The notes under the pieces were generated by a model, which had not been told where the DNA came from, searched no databases, and saw only the letters and a program-made list of their open reading frames with translations. 64,000 nt of DNA from Adenophora triphylla var. japonica (taxonomy: Eukaryota > Streptophyta > Magnoliopsida > Asterales > Campanulaceae): assembly GCA_022495995.1 (NCBI GenBank), contig JAFEMH010003629.1, forward strand, positions 186,001 to 250,000, read 5' to 3'. A program made the translations under genes and the position numbers. This document shows, in pieces, positions 22,604-34,748 of the stretch (position 1 is its first letter; the number at the start of each line of letters is the position of its first letter).

Positions 22604-24119
22604 ATATGACTTGATATTTTTAACGTTAAAATACAACCTATATATAAGACCGAGAGACACAAATTTTAGAATAAAAATAAACTCATAAACAAACATAGTC
22701 TGAATATGTACAACTTTTGGCTCGATATAGATAATATACATTGTTGGAGCATAGCCTATTAGTTGAGCTTGGGCCCATGATATAGTATAACCCCATGACA
22801 ACATTCATTCGTTCTCTCTCACAAGCCCCCCCCCCCTAATTGAGAAGCTAATAATATGTAACGTGATATAAATGATTCATCTAGTAGCATTAAGGGATGA
22901 TTTCAAATCTAATGACTAGCTAAATGAACGTCGATCTTTTTTATTTTGAGAGACATTTTGGAATATTTGCTTTAAGGGTATTCTAGTGGACCACTTTTGA
23001 AAGCTTTTCTTCTCAATAAATCTAGTTACCAATCCTAACTCCCACCACCACCTAGACACACATGCACGCCAACAAAAATATCTATTACAACAGTGGACAG
23101 AGAGTAAACAAAATCATTAACTTTTGGTAAATTTTGTTAGGTTTTGATAAACGACATTGGATAGCATTAGGGGTTTGAGCATACATATTTTGAGTACGGG
23201 GGTTAAAACTGCGAAAAATAAAATGGATGGTAAAACTGAAGTTTGAGCAAAGTATGATGGTTCATGATGTGCCTATTAGGAAATGCATAACTTTAATATA
23301 AATCCTAAGCAATACATAGGCATGAAGGTATGAAATTTAAAAGGTTGACTTTCAGACATGGACTATTTAACGTTAACAAGGGTGAGTATATAACAAACCC
23401 AAAATGAAATAGGAAATGCAGGAACTAATCACATCAAATGTTTCCTAGACATGAAACCTGAACCGGAAAGTGAGTGAAGCACAAACAGACTATGGAAACA
23501 AGTTAGAAGTAAGAACATTCAAACACGAATAACATCAAACATTTTAACCAGTTCTACTTAACAAAAACCATAAGTTCAGTGGCACAAAAAGCAACCCCGT
23601 CCCCATCGAAGGTACAGAATACTGAAATTGAAATCAAAATTATAACTACCTAAACTAGCAATTTGCTTCAATTACAGTCAACAACAACAACAATAGTACC
23701 AGTGACAGCAACAACAACAACATCAACAACAACAACAGTAACAGCAACAACAACAACAGCAACAGCAACAACAAATCACACCACCAAGAACAAAAAAACC
23801 CAAAAATTAAAAGTAAATCAGAAAAGGGGAAAGAAATGTATACCTACTGATTCGTTGTTGATCGAAGAAAACACGTCGCTAGGTTTTGGAGCTGAGGCGA
23901 TTAGAGAGAGAGGAAGACCGGAGAAATCGAAGGAGAAGGAATTCCGACAAGGCGTTGTTGGTGGCGGTGAACGAAAAGAGAGGGAACGCCGATTTGGGGA
24001 GAGCAGAGAGAGAGAACAGATAGGAAGGGGATTGTTCTTTGGATTTCCCTAGAGGAGAGAGAGAGAGAGAAATGGTTTTTGCGCGAAACTGAGAGTTGGA
24101 AATTTGGGTTCTCGGTATT
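22604..24119. other. CACTA-1 upstream region: tnpD leader, GA-rich and AAC-rich DNA
   Basis: No gene is supported. The region contains a TATATATAAG box (22640s) for tnpD on the minus strand, a poly-C run near 22827, an AAC microsatellite at 23680-23776 and GAGA-rich DNA at 23900-24075. The long Thr-rich frame here is just the trinucleotide repeat. A TATTTATTA at 24115-24123 could be the outer promoter (TAATAAATA on the minus strand), reading inward. Confidence 0.55.
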
Positions 24120-24466
24120 TATTACTATATACGGCGGATATTATACACTGCCGTAAATATTATGCACTATTTACGGCGGACGCGTGTCAACCACCGAATA
24201 TAATTAACTATTTACGGCGGCTACTTATATACCGCCGTATATAACTTAAATCTCATATATGTATATGTCAAATGTACGTATATAAAGTATTTACGGCGGC
24301 TCGAACCGTCGTATATAACAAATATATACGACGGTTGTGTATACCGTCGTATATATTACTTATATACGGCGGACGCGTATCATCCGCCGTATATAACTAA
24401 TATATACGGCGGACGCGTATTACCCGCCGTAAATGAGTGCCATAAATAACCAACTTTCTTGTAGTG
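24120..24466. repeat. CACTA-1 right subterminal and terminal repeats
   Basis: It contains about ten ACGGCGG or CCGCCGTA words in alternating orientation, including TATATACGGCGGACGCG facing CCGCCGTATATA. It ends in TTTCTTGTAGTG. It mirrors the left array and marks the true element end next to the GTG duplication. Confidence 0.92.
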
Positions 24467-24469
24467 GTG

Positions 24470-25766
24470 ACAGCACAAAGGGTAAAATAGTCAGTCGTGG
24501 ATCCATCAAAAGAGGTACAGTTACTGTACAGAAGGTGTCTTTGGTGGACGGTTTGAAACACAACATTCTCTCCATAGCACAATTTTGCGATAAAGGTATG
24601 CATTGTATTTTCAATTCTTCCAACTGTTATGTGAAAGACATTGCTACAGGAGAAACCTTACTCACTGGACAAAGAAGAGGTAACATATATGATATAGATT
24701 TAAATACTGTTTCTAGTGTTACTAATGTTTGTTTTGTATCAAAGAACATCAGTGAGAATTCATGGCTATGGCACAAGAGACTTAGTCACTTGAACTTCAA
24801 GTACCTATCCAAGCTGGCAAATGCAAATTTGGTCACTGGCTTACCTCAAGTGTCTGCTGATCATGGAAGGAAATGCAGAGCCTGCCAGTTAAGAAAATAA
24901 CATAATGAATCATTCCATAGAAATCCTTGCATGTCCACATCTAAGTGTCTTCAGCTGCTACATATGGATCTGTTTGGCCCCACAACAACTGTCAGTTTAG
25001 GGGGAAGCAGATATGCCTTGGTTGTTGTAGACGACTATTCAAGATATACATGGGTGGAAACCTTTGCCTCCAAAGATGACACTTATGATATTGCCACCAA
25101 GCTATTTCGTCTACTTCAAACTCAAAAGGAGAGTGACATCATCAGTATGAGATCCGACAATGGAACGGACTTCAAGAACAATGTCATTGCTCAGTACTGT
25201 GATGATCACGGAATTGACCACAACTTCTCAGCCGCTGGAACACCACAATAAAATGGTGTTTTGAGATAAAGAACAAAACTTTTATTGAAGCTGGGAAAAC
25301 GATGATATCCGAAGCAAGGCTACCCAAGTACTTTTGGGCTGAAGCTATCCACACAGCATGCTTCACTCAGAATCGGTAACTGGTCAACAAGTTTCACAAC
25401 AAGACCCCTTATGAGCTTTGGCGTGGCAGAATTCCCAACATCGGTTTCTTCAAGATATTCAGCTGCAAGTGTTATGTTCTTTACAATGGTAAAGAGCATC
25501 GAGGTAAATTTGATAAGAAAGTCAATGAAGGTATCTTTGTTGGTTATGCCAAGCACAGCAAGGCATTTAGAGTTTTTAATAAACGTTTGTTGAAAATTGT
25601 TGAATCTGTTCATGTTACATTTGATGAATTTGAATTGCTAGAGTCTGACAAGGCTCCAAATAGTACTGATAATTCTAGTGTTTTTGAGACAGGTAAATCT
25701 AGCAACTCTAACTCCAATCAAACCACCATCAACAATGCAAATCAACCTCCAGCTCAGCATTCATAA
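24470..25766 (+). pseudogene. SIRE-A protease remainder, GAG-pre-integrase and integrase
   Basis: After CACTA-1 the protease frame continues (GDSTKGKIVSRG, HNILSIAQFCDKG). The integrase HHCC zinc finger region follows (LWHKRLSHLNFKYLSKLA ... CRACQLRK). The catalytic core shows the first Asp (LHMDLFGP) and second Asp (MRSDNGTDFKN). The Glu block (NGVVERKN in the family) is hit by a small deletion at 25256-25275. The remainder (YFWAEAIHTACFTQNR, NKTPYELWRGRIPN, FVGYAKHSKAFRVFN) is readable in another frame with a stop near 25379. Not functional. Confidence 0.9.
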
Positions 25767-26139
25767 GTGGTGTAACCAGTAGAGCGCTAGTTGATGACTC
25801 ATTCTTCTCTCAATCGGTCAGAAATTCTAACGTTCAAAATCCATCAACCAATTTACTACCGGCTAGCCCCTCTACAACTGTTCCTTTTACACCACCTGAG
25901 CCTGAACCAGTTTCAAACATTCACTTATCATTTCCTTCACCACAAACTGATCATCAGTCATCTTCACCTCTCCCTAACCGATCTCCCTAGCCGATCACAC
26001 CTCCCTCAACCGGTTTTGCTCCTCCCTTAGAAATCATTAGACAAGAATCAGTCAGGCAAGACCTTCCTAGGGAAGTAAGATCAGTTAGAGATCACCCAAT
26101 AGAAAATGTGATTGGTGATGTCTTTGGTCCAAGAATGAC

Positions 26140-27734
26140 TAGAGGCCAGCTGAGGAGCTTGGAAGAACAACATGGTCTATTCTCCTCTGCTATGGTCTCA
26201 AATATAGAACCAAAGAAGACTGAAGAAGCACTGAATGACCCCAGCTGGGTAAAAGCTATACAAGAAGAGCTTAACCAGTTTGTTAGATGCAAAGTATAGG
26301 AATTAGTGCCTAGACCTAGTGATCAGATAGTGATTGGAACAAAATGGGTTTTTAGAAATAAATTGGATGAGTCTAGAAAAATAACAAGAAACAAAGCAAG
26401 ATTAGTGGCAAAAGGGTACAGACAATAAGAAGGCATAGATTATGATGAGACTTTTGCCCCCCGTAGCTAGACTAGAAGCCATTAGGTTATTTCTTACCTA
26501 TGCAGCCTTCAAAGAATTTAAGTTATATCAAATGGATGTGAAAAGTGCCTTTCTTAATGGAGAACTTCAAGAGCTTGTTTATGTAGATCAAACTCCAGGA
26601 TTTGAGGACTCCACGAAGCCTAATCATGTCTACCGGTTAAACAAAGCTTTGTATGATCTCAAGCAAGCACCTAGAGCATGGTATGAAACCCTCTCCAAAT
26701 TCCTACTTAGTGAGAAATTCGAAAGAGGTAAAATCGATACCACCTTATTTATTGCTAAGCATAATGGGCATTCATTGTTAGTTCAAATATATGTTGATGA
26801 CATTATTTTTGGATCTACTAACGAAAAATTATGCAAGAGATTTGAGAAACTTATGCAGAGCAAGTTTGAGATGAGCATGATGGGAGAGCTAACATTTTTC
26901 CTTGGACTTCAAGTCAAAAAAACTCAAGAAGGAATCTTCATCAACTAAGTCAAATACGCCAATGATCTTATCAAGAAATTTGGTCTTGATTCTGCTCATC
27001 CTCAAAGCACTCCAATGGCCACTAATGTGCATCTCGATAAAGATAAGTCTGATAAGAAAGTAGATATGACACTTTACCGAGGTATGATAGGATCTCTACT
27101 TTACTTGACTGCTAGTAGGCCAGATATCATGTTTGCCTTATGTGTATGTGCTAGGTTTCTAGCCGATCCTAGAGAATCACACCTTCAAGCTGTTAAAAGA
27201 ATTATTAGATATCTTGTGGGAACAAGTAACTTAGGTTTATGGTACCCAAAAGATTCATCCTTTACACTAATTGGCTATTCAAATGCTGATTTTACAGCTT
27301 GTAGGATCACAAGGAAAAGTACTAGTGGAACTTGTCAATTTCTAGGTAACCGACTGGTTTACTGGTCGTGCAAGAAGCAAGCTTCAATTTCCACTTCTAT
27401 AACTGAGGCTGAGTACATAGCTGCTGAAAGTTGCTGCTCACAAATCCTATGGATGAAGCAACAACTGGTGGACTATGAAATTCCCCAAGAAGTGTGTCCC
27501 ATCTACTGTGACAACACCTCAGCCATCTCAGTCTCCAATAATCATGTGATGCATTCCAAGACAAAACACATACACATCAAATACCACTTCCTCAAGGATC
27601 ATATTAAAAAGGGTAATATTGTTCTCTTAAAAGTTCATACTGATTATCAGTTAGCTGATATTTTGATAAAACACTTAGACATTAAAAGATTTGAATTCCT
27701 TAGAGGAGAACTAGGCATGATTGATATTCGTTGA
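26140..27734 (+). pseudogene. SIRE-A reverse transcriptase and RNase H
   Basis: RT begins SWVKAIQEELNQFVR, has a stop at about 26297, then VIGTKWVFRNKLDE and KARLVAKGYRQ followed by another stop. From 26442 it is open: [38 protein letters not shown] and the catalytic [12 protein letters not shown] stop at 26946 separates RNase H (27015-27734), which has YLTASRPDIMFALCVCARF, GYSNADFTACRITRKSTSG, SITEAEYIAAESCCSQILW and YCDNTSAISVSNN. The pattern is SIRE-like. Long intact stretches suggest a not very ancient element. Confidence 0.92.
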
Positions 27735-28642
27735 TAAAATTGTGCCAACTTTGCTACTTGTGTAAGCTATCAACCTATCAAAAGGTGATTTCAATTTTTC
27801 CTCACAATACCATTGCTGATCCACTCTAACCGATGGCTCCTAACCGACGGCAAAGCTGCTCTAACCAGTTATTGCACCTGATCGATCATAATTCTAATTG
27901 AATACAAGCTAACCGGTCAAGCCCTCAAGCAGTTGCGTTCAACCGGTCAACTAGTCCAACAGGTCAATCAAATTGCTCAATCGACGAACTACGGCCAGAT
28001 CTAAATTCCCAATCCGTTTTAACTGGATTGTCTCTGTACCTGATGTTCTTTCACTGTCTTTTCAGTCGAATAATTCTGACAACAACAGTGAGTTGTTACC
28101 AACTTCTTCCATCTGGGTTGATCAAAATTTTAAAATCTTGATCAAAATGGTAATCTCTGTATCACTCCAATTTATCAAAAGGTTATCTTTTTGTTATTAT
28201 TGTGTTATAGTTTAACTGCTGCACACATGTACCTATTTCTATGCTTCCACATTTAAAATCTTGTTTAAAATATTTAGATATCTTTGCAAACCAGTTGAAA
28301 AATTTTAAATTTTGGTCTTCCCAGTACAAAACCTTTCTGACTTCTCTTCTTTTCTCTCCCTATAAAAGGAAATCACAAAGACTCATTTAAACTTTCCAAA
28401 CCCTAGAACTCTCAAACTCTCTGAAGAATCAAGCTCCTAACCGGTTAACCGATTCCTTCATCTGTTCTTCATCAATCTTCAAACTTTTCTGGTAACAATT
28501 CCTAAAACATTCAAACTTTTCTAGGTTATGAATATTGATGTTAGAACACTCAAAATCTTTCAAAGTTATGAACTTATTTTTATTTGACAATCTTATAAAA
28601 TGTTCTAACTTAAAATGTTGTTTTGATTCTTGATTTCTGCAG
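27735..28642 (+). other. SIRE-A spacer between pol and the env-like region
   Basis: Mostly non-coding and rich in ACCGGT and ACCGAT words (27820-27965). Near its end lie a TATA box (28361-28368), an AAACCCTAGAACTCTC stretch and a candidate leader intron (GT at 28492, AG at 28641-28642). Confidence 0.6.
28361..28368 (+). promoter_or_regulatory. Candidate internal TATA box for the SIRE-A env-like gene
   Basis: TATAAAAG preceded by a CT-rich stretch and followed about 40 bases later by AAACCCTAG (a telo-box-like word common near plant transcription starts). A 151-bp leader intron (28492-28642) with CTG/GTAACA donor and TTTCTGCAG acceptor ends exactly at the ATG at 28643. This is inference from signals, not proof of transcription. 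Confidence 0.5.
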
Positions 28643-31600
28643 ATGGCTCCCAAATATTCAACTCCCAAGAAAGACATCTACGGAGGTTACATTCTCCCAA
28701 GCTTTTTCGAATCTGAAGAAGGCAAGCTGCTGCAAGCCCTATTATCTAGAGTTGGTCTTCTTCCCTTTCTGATGCCTGAAGGGAATGATAATATTTTGTA
28801 TGAGCTGGTTAATGAATTGTTCAACAATGGAGATTTAGATGAAAGTGTGAAAGATGGTGATATGTCCTCTATATCCTCAACAGTGGCTGGTGTACTGGTT
28901 ATCTTCTCTCCGGCCTTCATAGCCGATGCTTTCCCAACCTTGCCCTTAACCGGTCCCTCATCTATTGATATGAAGAGTATGGAGTTGGTCTGGTCTCAAG
29001 TTAAAGGAGCTGAACCGTTCGTTAGCGGTGAAGGTAACAAGAAGGCTGATTTGGGCGCTGTGAATTACGACTTAGCTGAAGTCGTTGACCGATGCATCAT
29101 CTGTCGGTCAGGCTCTCACCATTGCATCACCATGGTTTAATGGGAAGCCATGGCTACTGTTTTGCTTCAAAAGAAATTCAATTGGTGCTCATTCATCTAC
29201 AGAGCTATTTTGGTGGCTTTCAAGAAGTTTCAGAAGGAGAAGCCATTGGCTAGACGAAATAAATCTAGGCCATGTCATTATCTGCTCATCAGTAGGATTC
29301 TGAAAAGAATCCCTTCCATCTTTGCCATATCAGCCAGCCAGCCTTCTTATCCAAAAACCATTATCAAAGCATTTGACAAGGCTGATCAAGCAAGGATTCT
29401 AAGAGAAGCTAAACCGATGGTTGTTGAAGCTGCCACAACCGCTCCAGCCCCAACCGATGTTGGACCGGTCAAGAAAAAGAAATCCTCTAAGCCAAAGGTT
29501 AAGAAACTAGAAACCGATGCCACTGAACCTTCTCAATCGATCACCTCTTCACCAGCTAAGAGAAAGTCTTCTAATGATCAACCGATCTCCAACCGACTAA
29601 GGAAAACTGCAAGGAAATTAGCCAAGCCTCCGACTCCTCCTACTTCAAAATCCAAACCGATTCAGAAAACCCCTTTCCAGCTTGCCAAAGAAAATTCTGA
29701 GATGAAATAGAGGATAGAAATCGATCTCACCACATTTATCTCCTTTATACCAAACGGCTATTTAGCCATGACACTCTAACCGATAACATCCCCATAACCG
29801 GTCATGCCTCTAACCCCTCATATAGAAGATGCCAACCGATCAGAAATCCCTCATTCCACATCTTTCATAACAATCATTGGGCAGTCAATCCCCAATCTGC
29901 TCCATCACCCAACTGGGTTTATCCCATTGATCACTTGCCTCCCTTCATCAGGAAGCTGTTGCAATTTCACAAAATCAACAAAGCTTCAGTTCCTGTGGGA
30001 AACAATCATGACTACATTGATTATGGCAACAATCATGAAGAAAAGGGTATCTAATTCAGCAGACCCTGCAGGCTAAGAGATTTTGATGCCTCTCTATCCA
30101 GACTCAACCTCATCAAACTGTACACCAGTTATTTTGATCAGCTTCCAATTCCCTGGAATGCTGTTTACTTGCCTCAGGATAGGTTAAGGCAAGATATGAT
30201 GATCCAATCTGTTTGGGCTGACTTTGCCATTCTATATGGAGCCAAAGACACTTTGATAGAATCTGACCCTTATCAGTTGGGCAGATATGAGCTTGATAAA
30301 GATTCTCTTCCAAATTTTGATTCTGAACCGATTGCTCTTGGGCCAAGGAAGAATCAGTTAATGAGAAATGTGATGGATGTATTACAAAACATGGTGGAGA
30401 TTGATAATGAACTCAAGGCTGCAGGAAACATAGCCTTAGCTGATTTATTCTCATCAGTTCAATCTAATAAAACAAATTGGACCTCTGTAACCGATGATGA
30501 GTTATTTAGAGATGATGGAGAAGAGGAAGCCCAGGATGAAGAGGAAACCGATGACAATGATCGGTCAAGCTCTAGCTCCAGTTCCAGCTCTAGCTCTAGC
30601 TCTGATGATAACCGGTCAAAGAGAATGGGATTTACTACTCCTCTGAAGATGGCAAATGTTATAAGTTTAGGAGGAGGCGTAACCGATACTTCACCGGTTA
30701 CGGCCTTGGGAGGAGGCAATGTTGCTTCAACCTATCCCTCAACCGTTGGATCTACTGAACCGATTGAGGAGGAGAAACCGATTGAGGAGGAGACGAATGT
30801 TCAAACCGATGCTGGTGATAGAGAATTACAGACGGCTATGGCAGCTAGTCTGGCTGATGTTGAATTGGACCGTCAACGGTCAAGGGCTGAGGAGATGGCT
30901 ACTGGACAAGCCATTCAAGCATCTATTCTGGAAAGCCAGACAAGTGCAATCCAAGCCTCCATTTTGACAGGCAAACCACCAGTTGAGGAGGAGTCTCTAT
31001 TTTTGTCTAAGGATGATTTGTCTTTCTCAAATTTTCTTGAAGATGAAGAGGAATTAGAGTTCAAAGCAGCTGAATATTTTGACTACAACCCTTTTGATCC
31101 CGCTCATTCACCGGCTAGCTTTGATTCTACTCATGATCAGAAGGATTTAATGTCTTCGCTCAATTATTTCACTACAAAAGCTTCAATCCTCTGGTTACTA
31201 AACGAGATGCTTTTCTTTAGGCCTCATGAGAGGATTGTCAGCCGATCAAGCCTTCAGCCGATCCCAGTGCCTACTCCTTTACCCAAAGCTGATCCAATTT
31301 GTGAATCCAGCATGGATGTAGCTCCAATTATCCTTCGTTTGAAAAGAAGATCTGCACCAGCTAAGGATGCAAGAGTAATTCCAAGCAAAGCTGACCAGCA
31401 GTTGATTTCTACTTTTCCGGTTAAGCAGAATCCTATCTACAATCCCTTGAGAAGATATCATCCAAGAGCCCTCCGTATTGGCGGTCAACCTATTAACCGA
31501 TTACCCAGACCAGTTGAATGTTCTCTCTCAACCGGTAGCCTATTCATCAAATACTTATCTTTGAATAATCGGATGACCAAGGTGTTGGATCTGAAAATCT

Positions 31601-32520
31601 TTAACTGGTCTTTTGAAGTGACCAAAATGATAGGTTTTATGCCTCAAGTGCCCAGGCTGTCGGTCAGGAAAGATGATGGGAAGGTCAGGTCTCAAAGCAA
31701 TATTTGTCATGCCTTCCTTCTCATAAACCTTTTGATAATGCTTCACCTGATCAAGCTAAGGCAGAAAGCCATATCTATTGCTCCCCTGGATGCTGAGTTG
31801 ATTGTATCAGCTCTTTAAGAGGCTCCCATTATTGAATGTGCAATTTCTCTAAGCCTTGAAAACAATGGGTTTATTTCCTTGGTCTCTTATGATTCATCCT
31901 CAACCGATGAAGAAACTGCAATTCCTTCAACCGGCTAAGCTACCCCTCCAGCCGATCCTTCATCACCTTCAGTTCCTGTTCAAGCTCAAGTTCAGACCGT
32001 TGCTCCTGCTGATCCTTCAATCGACCCTGCTGCTATCCCTATCGGTTCATCTACTTCAACCGATGATGATTCCTCTGCTGCTGATATCATTCCCTCTCCT
32101 TCCAATGGTGCTCAACCGGCTACTGAAGACGATCATGCCAGACCGGTTGTTGTTCGTGATTTATGTGACCTCTATGATACCTTGATGGCTGGAATGGTTA
32201 AGTCCAATCAGGAGGAGGAAGATAGGAGATTAGATAGAATGGAACATGGTTTTGCCAAAGACTTGGCCAAATATGTAGCCGATCTCCTTGACAAAGATGC
32301 AACCATAACCGATCTTGCCTCCAAGCTCAGTGCCTCCAGTCATTCAAATCAGGAGTTATTAAATCATGTTTCAACCGTTCAAGGCGACCTGAAGCTGGCA
32401 GCCGATGAAATCAAGAAGACAAATCTTAAGCTCAAAGAAGCAGAACAAAAGCTAGATGATCAATCCACTCAATTCAGAAAGACAAAGACTGAGAGGATTA
32501 AGCTTAAAGCTGAAAATTAG
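28643..32520 (+). pseudogene. SIRE-A env-like (extra 3') ORF, broken into pieces
   Basis: The position behind RNase H and before the 3' LTR is where SIRE elements carry their env-like ORF. Readable pieces: 28643-29140 (MAPKYSTPKKDIYGGYILP, SFFESEEGKLLQALLSRVG); 29150-29710, a helical part followed by a Lys/Pro/Thr-rich stretch; 30169-31818, with an acidic region, a run of 13 Ser and SLADVELDRQRSRAEEMA; and 31856-32520, ending in a long coiled coil (ITDLASKLSASSHSN to KTKTERIKLKAEN). I see no signal peptide or fusion peptide, and envelope function is not demonstrated for this family. Stops and frameshifts divide it. ACCGAT and ACCGGT words are frequent throughout. Confidence 0.75.
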
Positions 32521-32595
32521 CTGTTAAAGAAGTTGCTGGCCGATCAATCTGAGAAGTCAACAAAGAAGAAGACAAAGACTGAGAGGATTAAGCTT
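32521..32595 (+). repeat. Rearranged junction before the SIRE-A 3' LTR with a short duplication
   Basis: AAGACAAAGACTGAGAGG and ATTAAGCTTAAA from the coiled-coil coding end (about 32476-32510) are repeated at 32567-32597, directly against the LTR. No purine-rich tract of the usual form is present, so the original junction was probably lost and patched. Confidence 0.75.
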
Positions 32596-33800
32596 AAAAC
32601 CAGTTACTTGTCCAAGAAGATTCATCAACCGGTTGACAGCCTCAACCGGTCATCCTGCTTAACCGACCAAAATCCTTAATCGGTTGAGACAGTCAACCGG
32701 TCAGACTCCTCATCAGTTGCTCAATCAGTCAAGATTTCTCAACAAGCTTCTCTCAGCTGATGCATTTATTGCTCCCAACTACCCAGCCCTCAATTTAGCT
32801 GAAGTTGGTAAAACAACATGCTGAGAAGACATTTCTACAACCTGTCAGTAACTCAAAGAGGAATGTCAAAGTTATCAGTACTCACAACACTTCATCTACT
32901 CAACGAAAAATATCTTCATCAAATCTCAGACATTTAATGCAAAAGATATTCTCATTAAATGCATGTCAGTCAAAGTCATTCCTCCAAACCCTTCAGAGAC
33001 AACAGCTCTATTTTGAAATTCACTATAAATACCTTATCCAGAGCATTGAAGAGGGTTGGTGCATTAAAAGATCTTTGAGAGTGAGTTGCCAAGAACTACC
33101 AGCATTCAAGCATTCAAGTTCAAGGCATTCAAGTTCCTCATATTCACTAGACTATCTCTGTTAGGACATACACTGAGCACCATCAATCAATACTTGTAGT
33201 GTTCCCAAACAAGACTATGATTGGACCACATTGATTGAATCACACACACACCCTAGAGAAATCAGTTCAACATTGTGAACACATTTTTAGAAAACAGCTG
33301 GTCAATCTTGTAGCACAATCCATTAGTGATCACTTTACTTTTAGCAGCCTTCAATCATAAGGCTTGCAATTTGTAATAGTTAGGTATCATTAATAGTGCA
33401 CTTTCACAAATCCAAGTTTTGATCAAACTTGGTAGAGAACGTAACAGTTATTTAACACTGTGAATCTCTTTAAACAATCGTGTCATTTCCTTTGTGTGTT
33501 TGCTTATTATTTGTGTTGTTGTAACCGGTTGACAATCTCTCAACCGGTCACAACCTTTTGACTCCTATTTACTGTTTGTTTGTTTCTCCATTGAAAAATA
33601 CAATTGCATGACATTTTAACTTACTCTTTGAAAATCATTCTGCCTAACCGATCTTTGAGTGAGTCTAAACCGGTATCATTTTATTCGCTGAGCAAACCGG
33701 TTTCCATCGGTTAACCTCTGATAAGGTACTTGACATTTTCAAAGGTTTTGAAAAAGAGTTTAAGAAAAGTTTTTAATCGGGCTATTCACCTCTCCTCTAA
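32596..33800 (+). repeat. SIRE-A 3' LTR
   Basis: Homologous to 9266-10465, with TATAAATA at 33026-33033 and the same CTATTCACC...CCTCTAA end. Differences between the two LTRs are scattered single bases, roughly a few percent by eye, in keeping with an insertion older than SIRE-B. Confidence 0.85.
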
Positions 33801-33933
33801 CCTGTTTTCCTACCAATTGAGCTTAACATTAACAAATGAGTCTCATTAACATTTTAAGATAGTAATCAATAATATAAGACGCTCAAAATCAAAATGAATA
33901 GTATGAGATAGAGGGAGTTCGGGGTAATGTATA

Positions 33934-34211
33934 CTCCCTCCGTCCCAATAATAAGTTCACTATTTTGGTTTCGACACGCAAATTAAGGAAATTGATGAGT
34001 GGAGAAAATGTTGTGAGTGTAATAGTAAAATAGGAAAGAGAATGAGTGGAGGAAATAGTAAATTTGAAACATGTTGTGAGTGTAATAGTAAAATAGGAGA
34101 GATAATGAGTGAATGGAATAGTAAAGATTCTTTGCCATTTTAGGAAAGGTAAAGCTTTAAACGGGACACCCATTTTGACAAAAAGTGAAGTTATTAATGG
34201 GACGGAGGGAG
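33934..34211. mobile_element. Stowaway MITE
   Basis: It begins CTCCCTCCGTCCCAATAATAA and ends TTATTAATGGGACGGAGGGAG, flanked by TA (33932-33933, 34212-34213). It has an internal tandem of the GTTGTGAGTGTAATAGTAAA and AGAGAATGAGTG family words. Non-coding. Confidence 0.92.
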
Positions 34212-34428
34212 TATATAGTAACTTGAGTTATATTTTATATTTTCACTGTTTCTAAATAATTTTTTTGCCAAAATAAAAAAAATAACAAGAATATTTATAT
34301 ATTTATGCCTTTTAATTATTTTATTTTTAATATTATCATAATAATTCTTAAATAAAATTTGAATATTCAATTAAAGGAGGTACGGATGCAGGAGGGACTA
34401 GTATACTCTACGGAGTATATTTGTTATA

Positions 34429-34705
34429 CTCCCTCCGTCCCACAACAAGTGACACACTTTGTCATTTTGGGCGTCCCACTAATAAGTCACATTTCCTAAA
34501 ATGGCAAAAAATATTTACTATTCTCTCCACTCATTCTCTCTCCTACATTATTTTAGTACTCACAACACCATTATAATTTACTATTCTCTCCACTCATTCT
34601 CTCTCCTACTCAACTATCTACACTCACAACACATCAACCTTTTCACTTTTTCCTTAATTCCAGTGCAAAACAGTAACTGTGTCACTTGTTGTGGGACGGA
34701 GGGAG
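34429..34705. mobile_element. Stowaway MITE
   Basis: It begins CTCCCTCCGTCCCACAACAA and ends TTGTTGTGGGACGGAGGGAG, flanked by TA at 34427-34428 and 34706-34707. The long near-perfect inverted ends (over 20 bp) suggest a fairly young copy. Confidence 0.93.
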
Positions 34706-34748
34706 TAATATTTGGAGCATAAATGTGAATTGGGTCTTTTACCATATA

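Larger units (their letters stand above)
13367..24466 (-). mobile_element. CACTA-1: large CACTA (En/Spm) DNA transposon with tnpA- and tnpD-like genes
   Basis: The 11,100-bp element begins CACTACAAGAAA and ends TTTCTTGTAGTG, a perfect 12-bp inverted repeat. It is flanked by a 3-bp GTG target duplication (13364-13366 and 24467-24469), as expected for CACTA transposons. Both ends carry several hundred bases of subterminal TACGGCGG / CCGCCGTA repeats. tnpD-like (22603-18929) and tnpA-like (15372-13789) genes are both on the minus strand. Host and foreign sequence has been captured in between (terpene synthase fragment, second captured frame). tnpD has a 1-base deletion and stops, so this copy is probably non-autonomous now. 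Confidence 0.95.
9259..33800 (+). mobile_element. SIRE-A: SIRE/Maximus-lineage Copia with env-like region, split by CACTA-1
   Basis: LTRs at about 9259-10469 and 32596-33800 flank gag, protease, integrase, RT, RNase H and a long extra region after pol. RT has [12 protein letters not shown] and RNase H has ARFLADPRESHLQAVKR, both characteristic of SIRE-type elements. These are known for large gag with two zinc knuckles and an additional 3' (env-like) ORF. CACTA-1 (13367-24466, with its GTG duplication) interrupts the protease. Without it the element is about 13.4 kb. Many stops and frameshifts show it is inactive. No primer binding site is visible after the left LTR, and no clean polypurine tract is seen before the right LTR. 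Confidence 0.9.

Noticed and set aside
23663..24052. Plus-strand frame with long Thr runs
   Set aside because: It is a translation of the AAC microsatellite followed by GA-rich DNA; no conserved domain.
30459..30719. Minus-strand frame with an alternating Glu-Leu run
   Set aside because: Shadow of the poly-Ser coding stretch on the plus strand.
28643..32520. True viral envelope protein in SIRE-A
   Set aside because: No signal peptide, fusion peptide or clear transmembrane anchor was seen; only position supports the env-like label.
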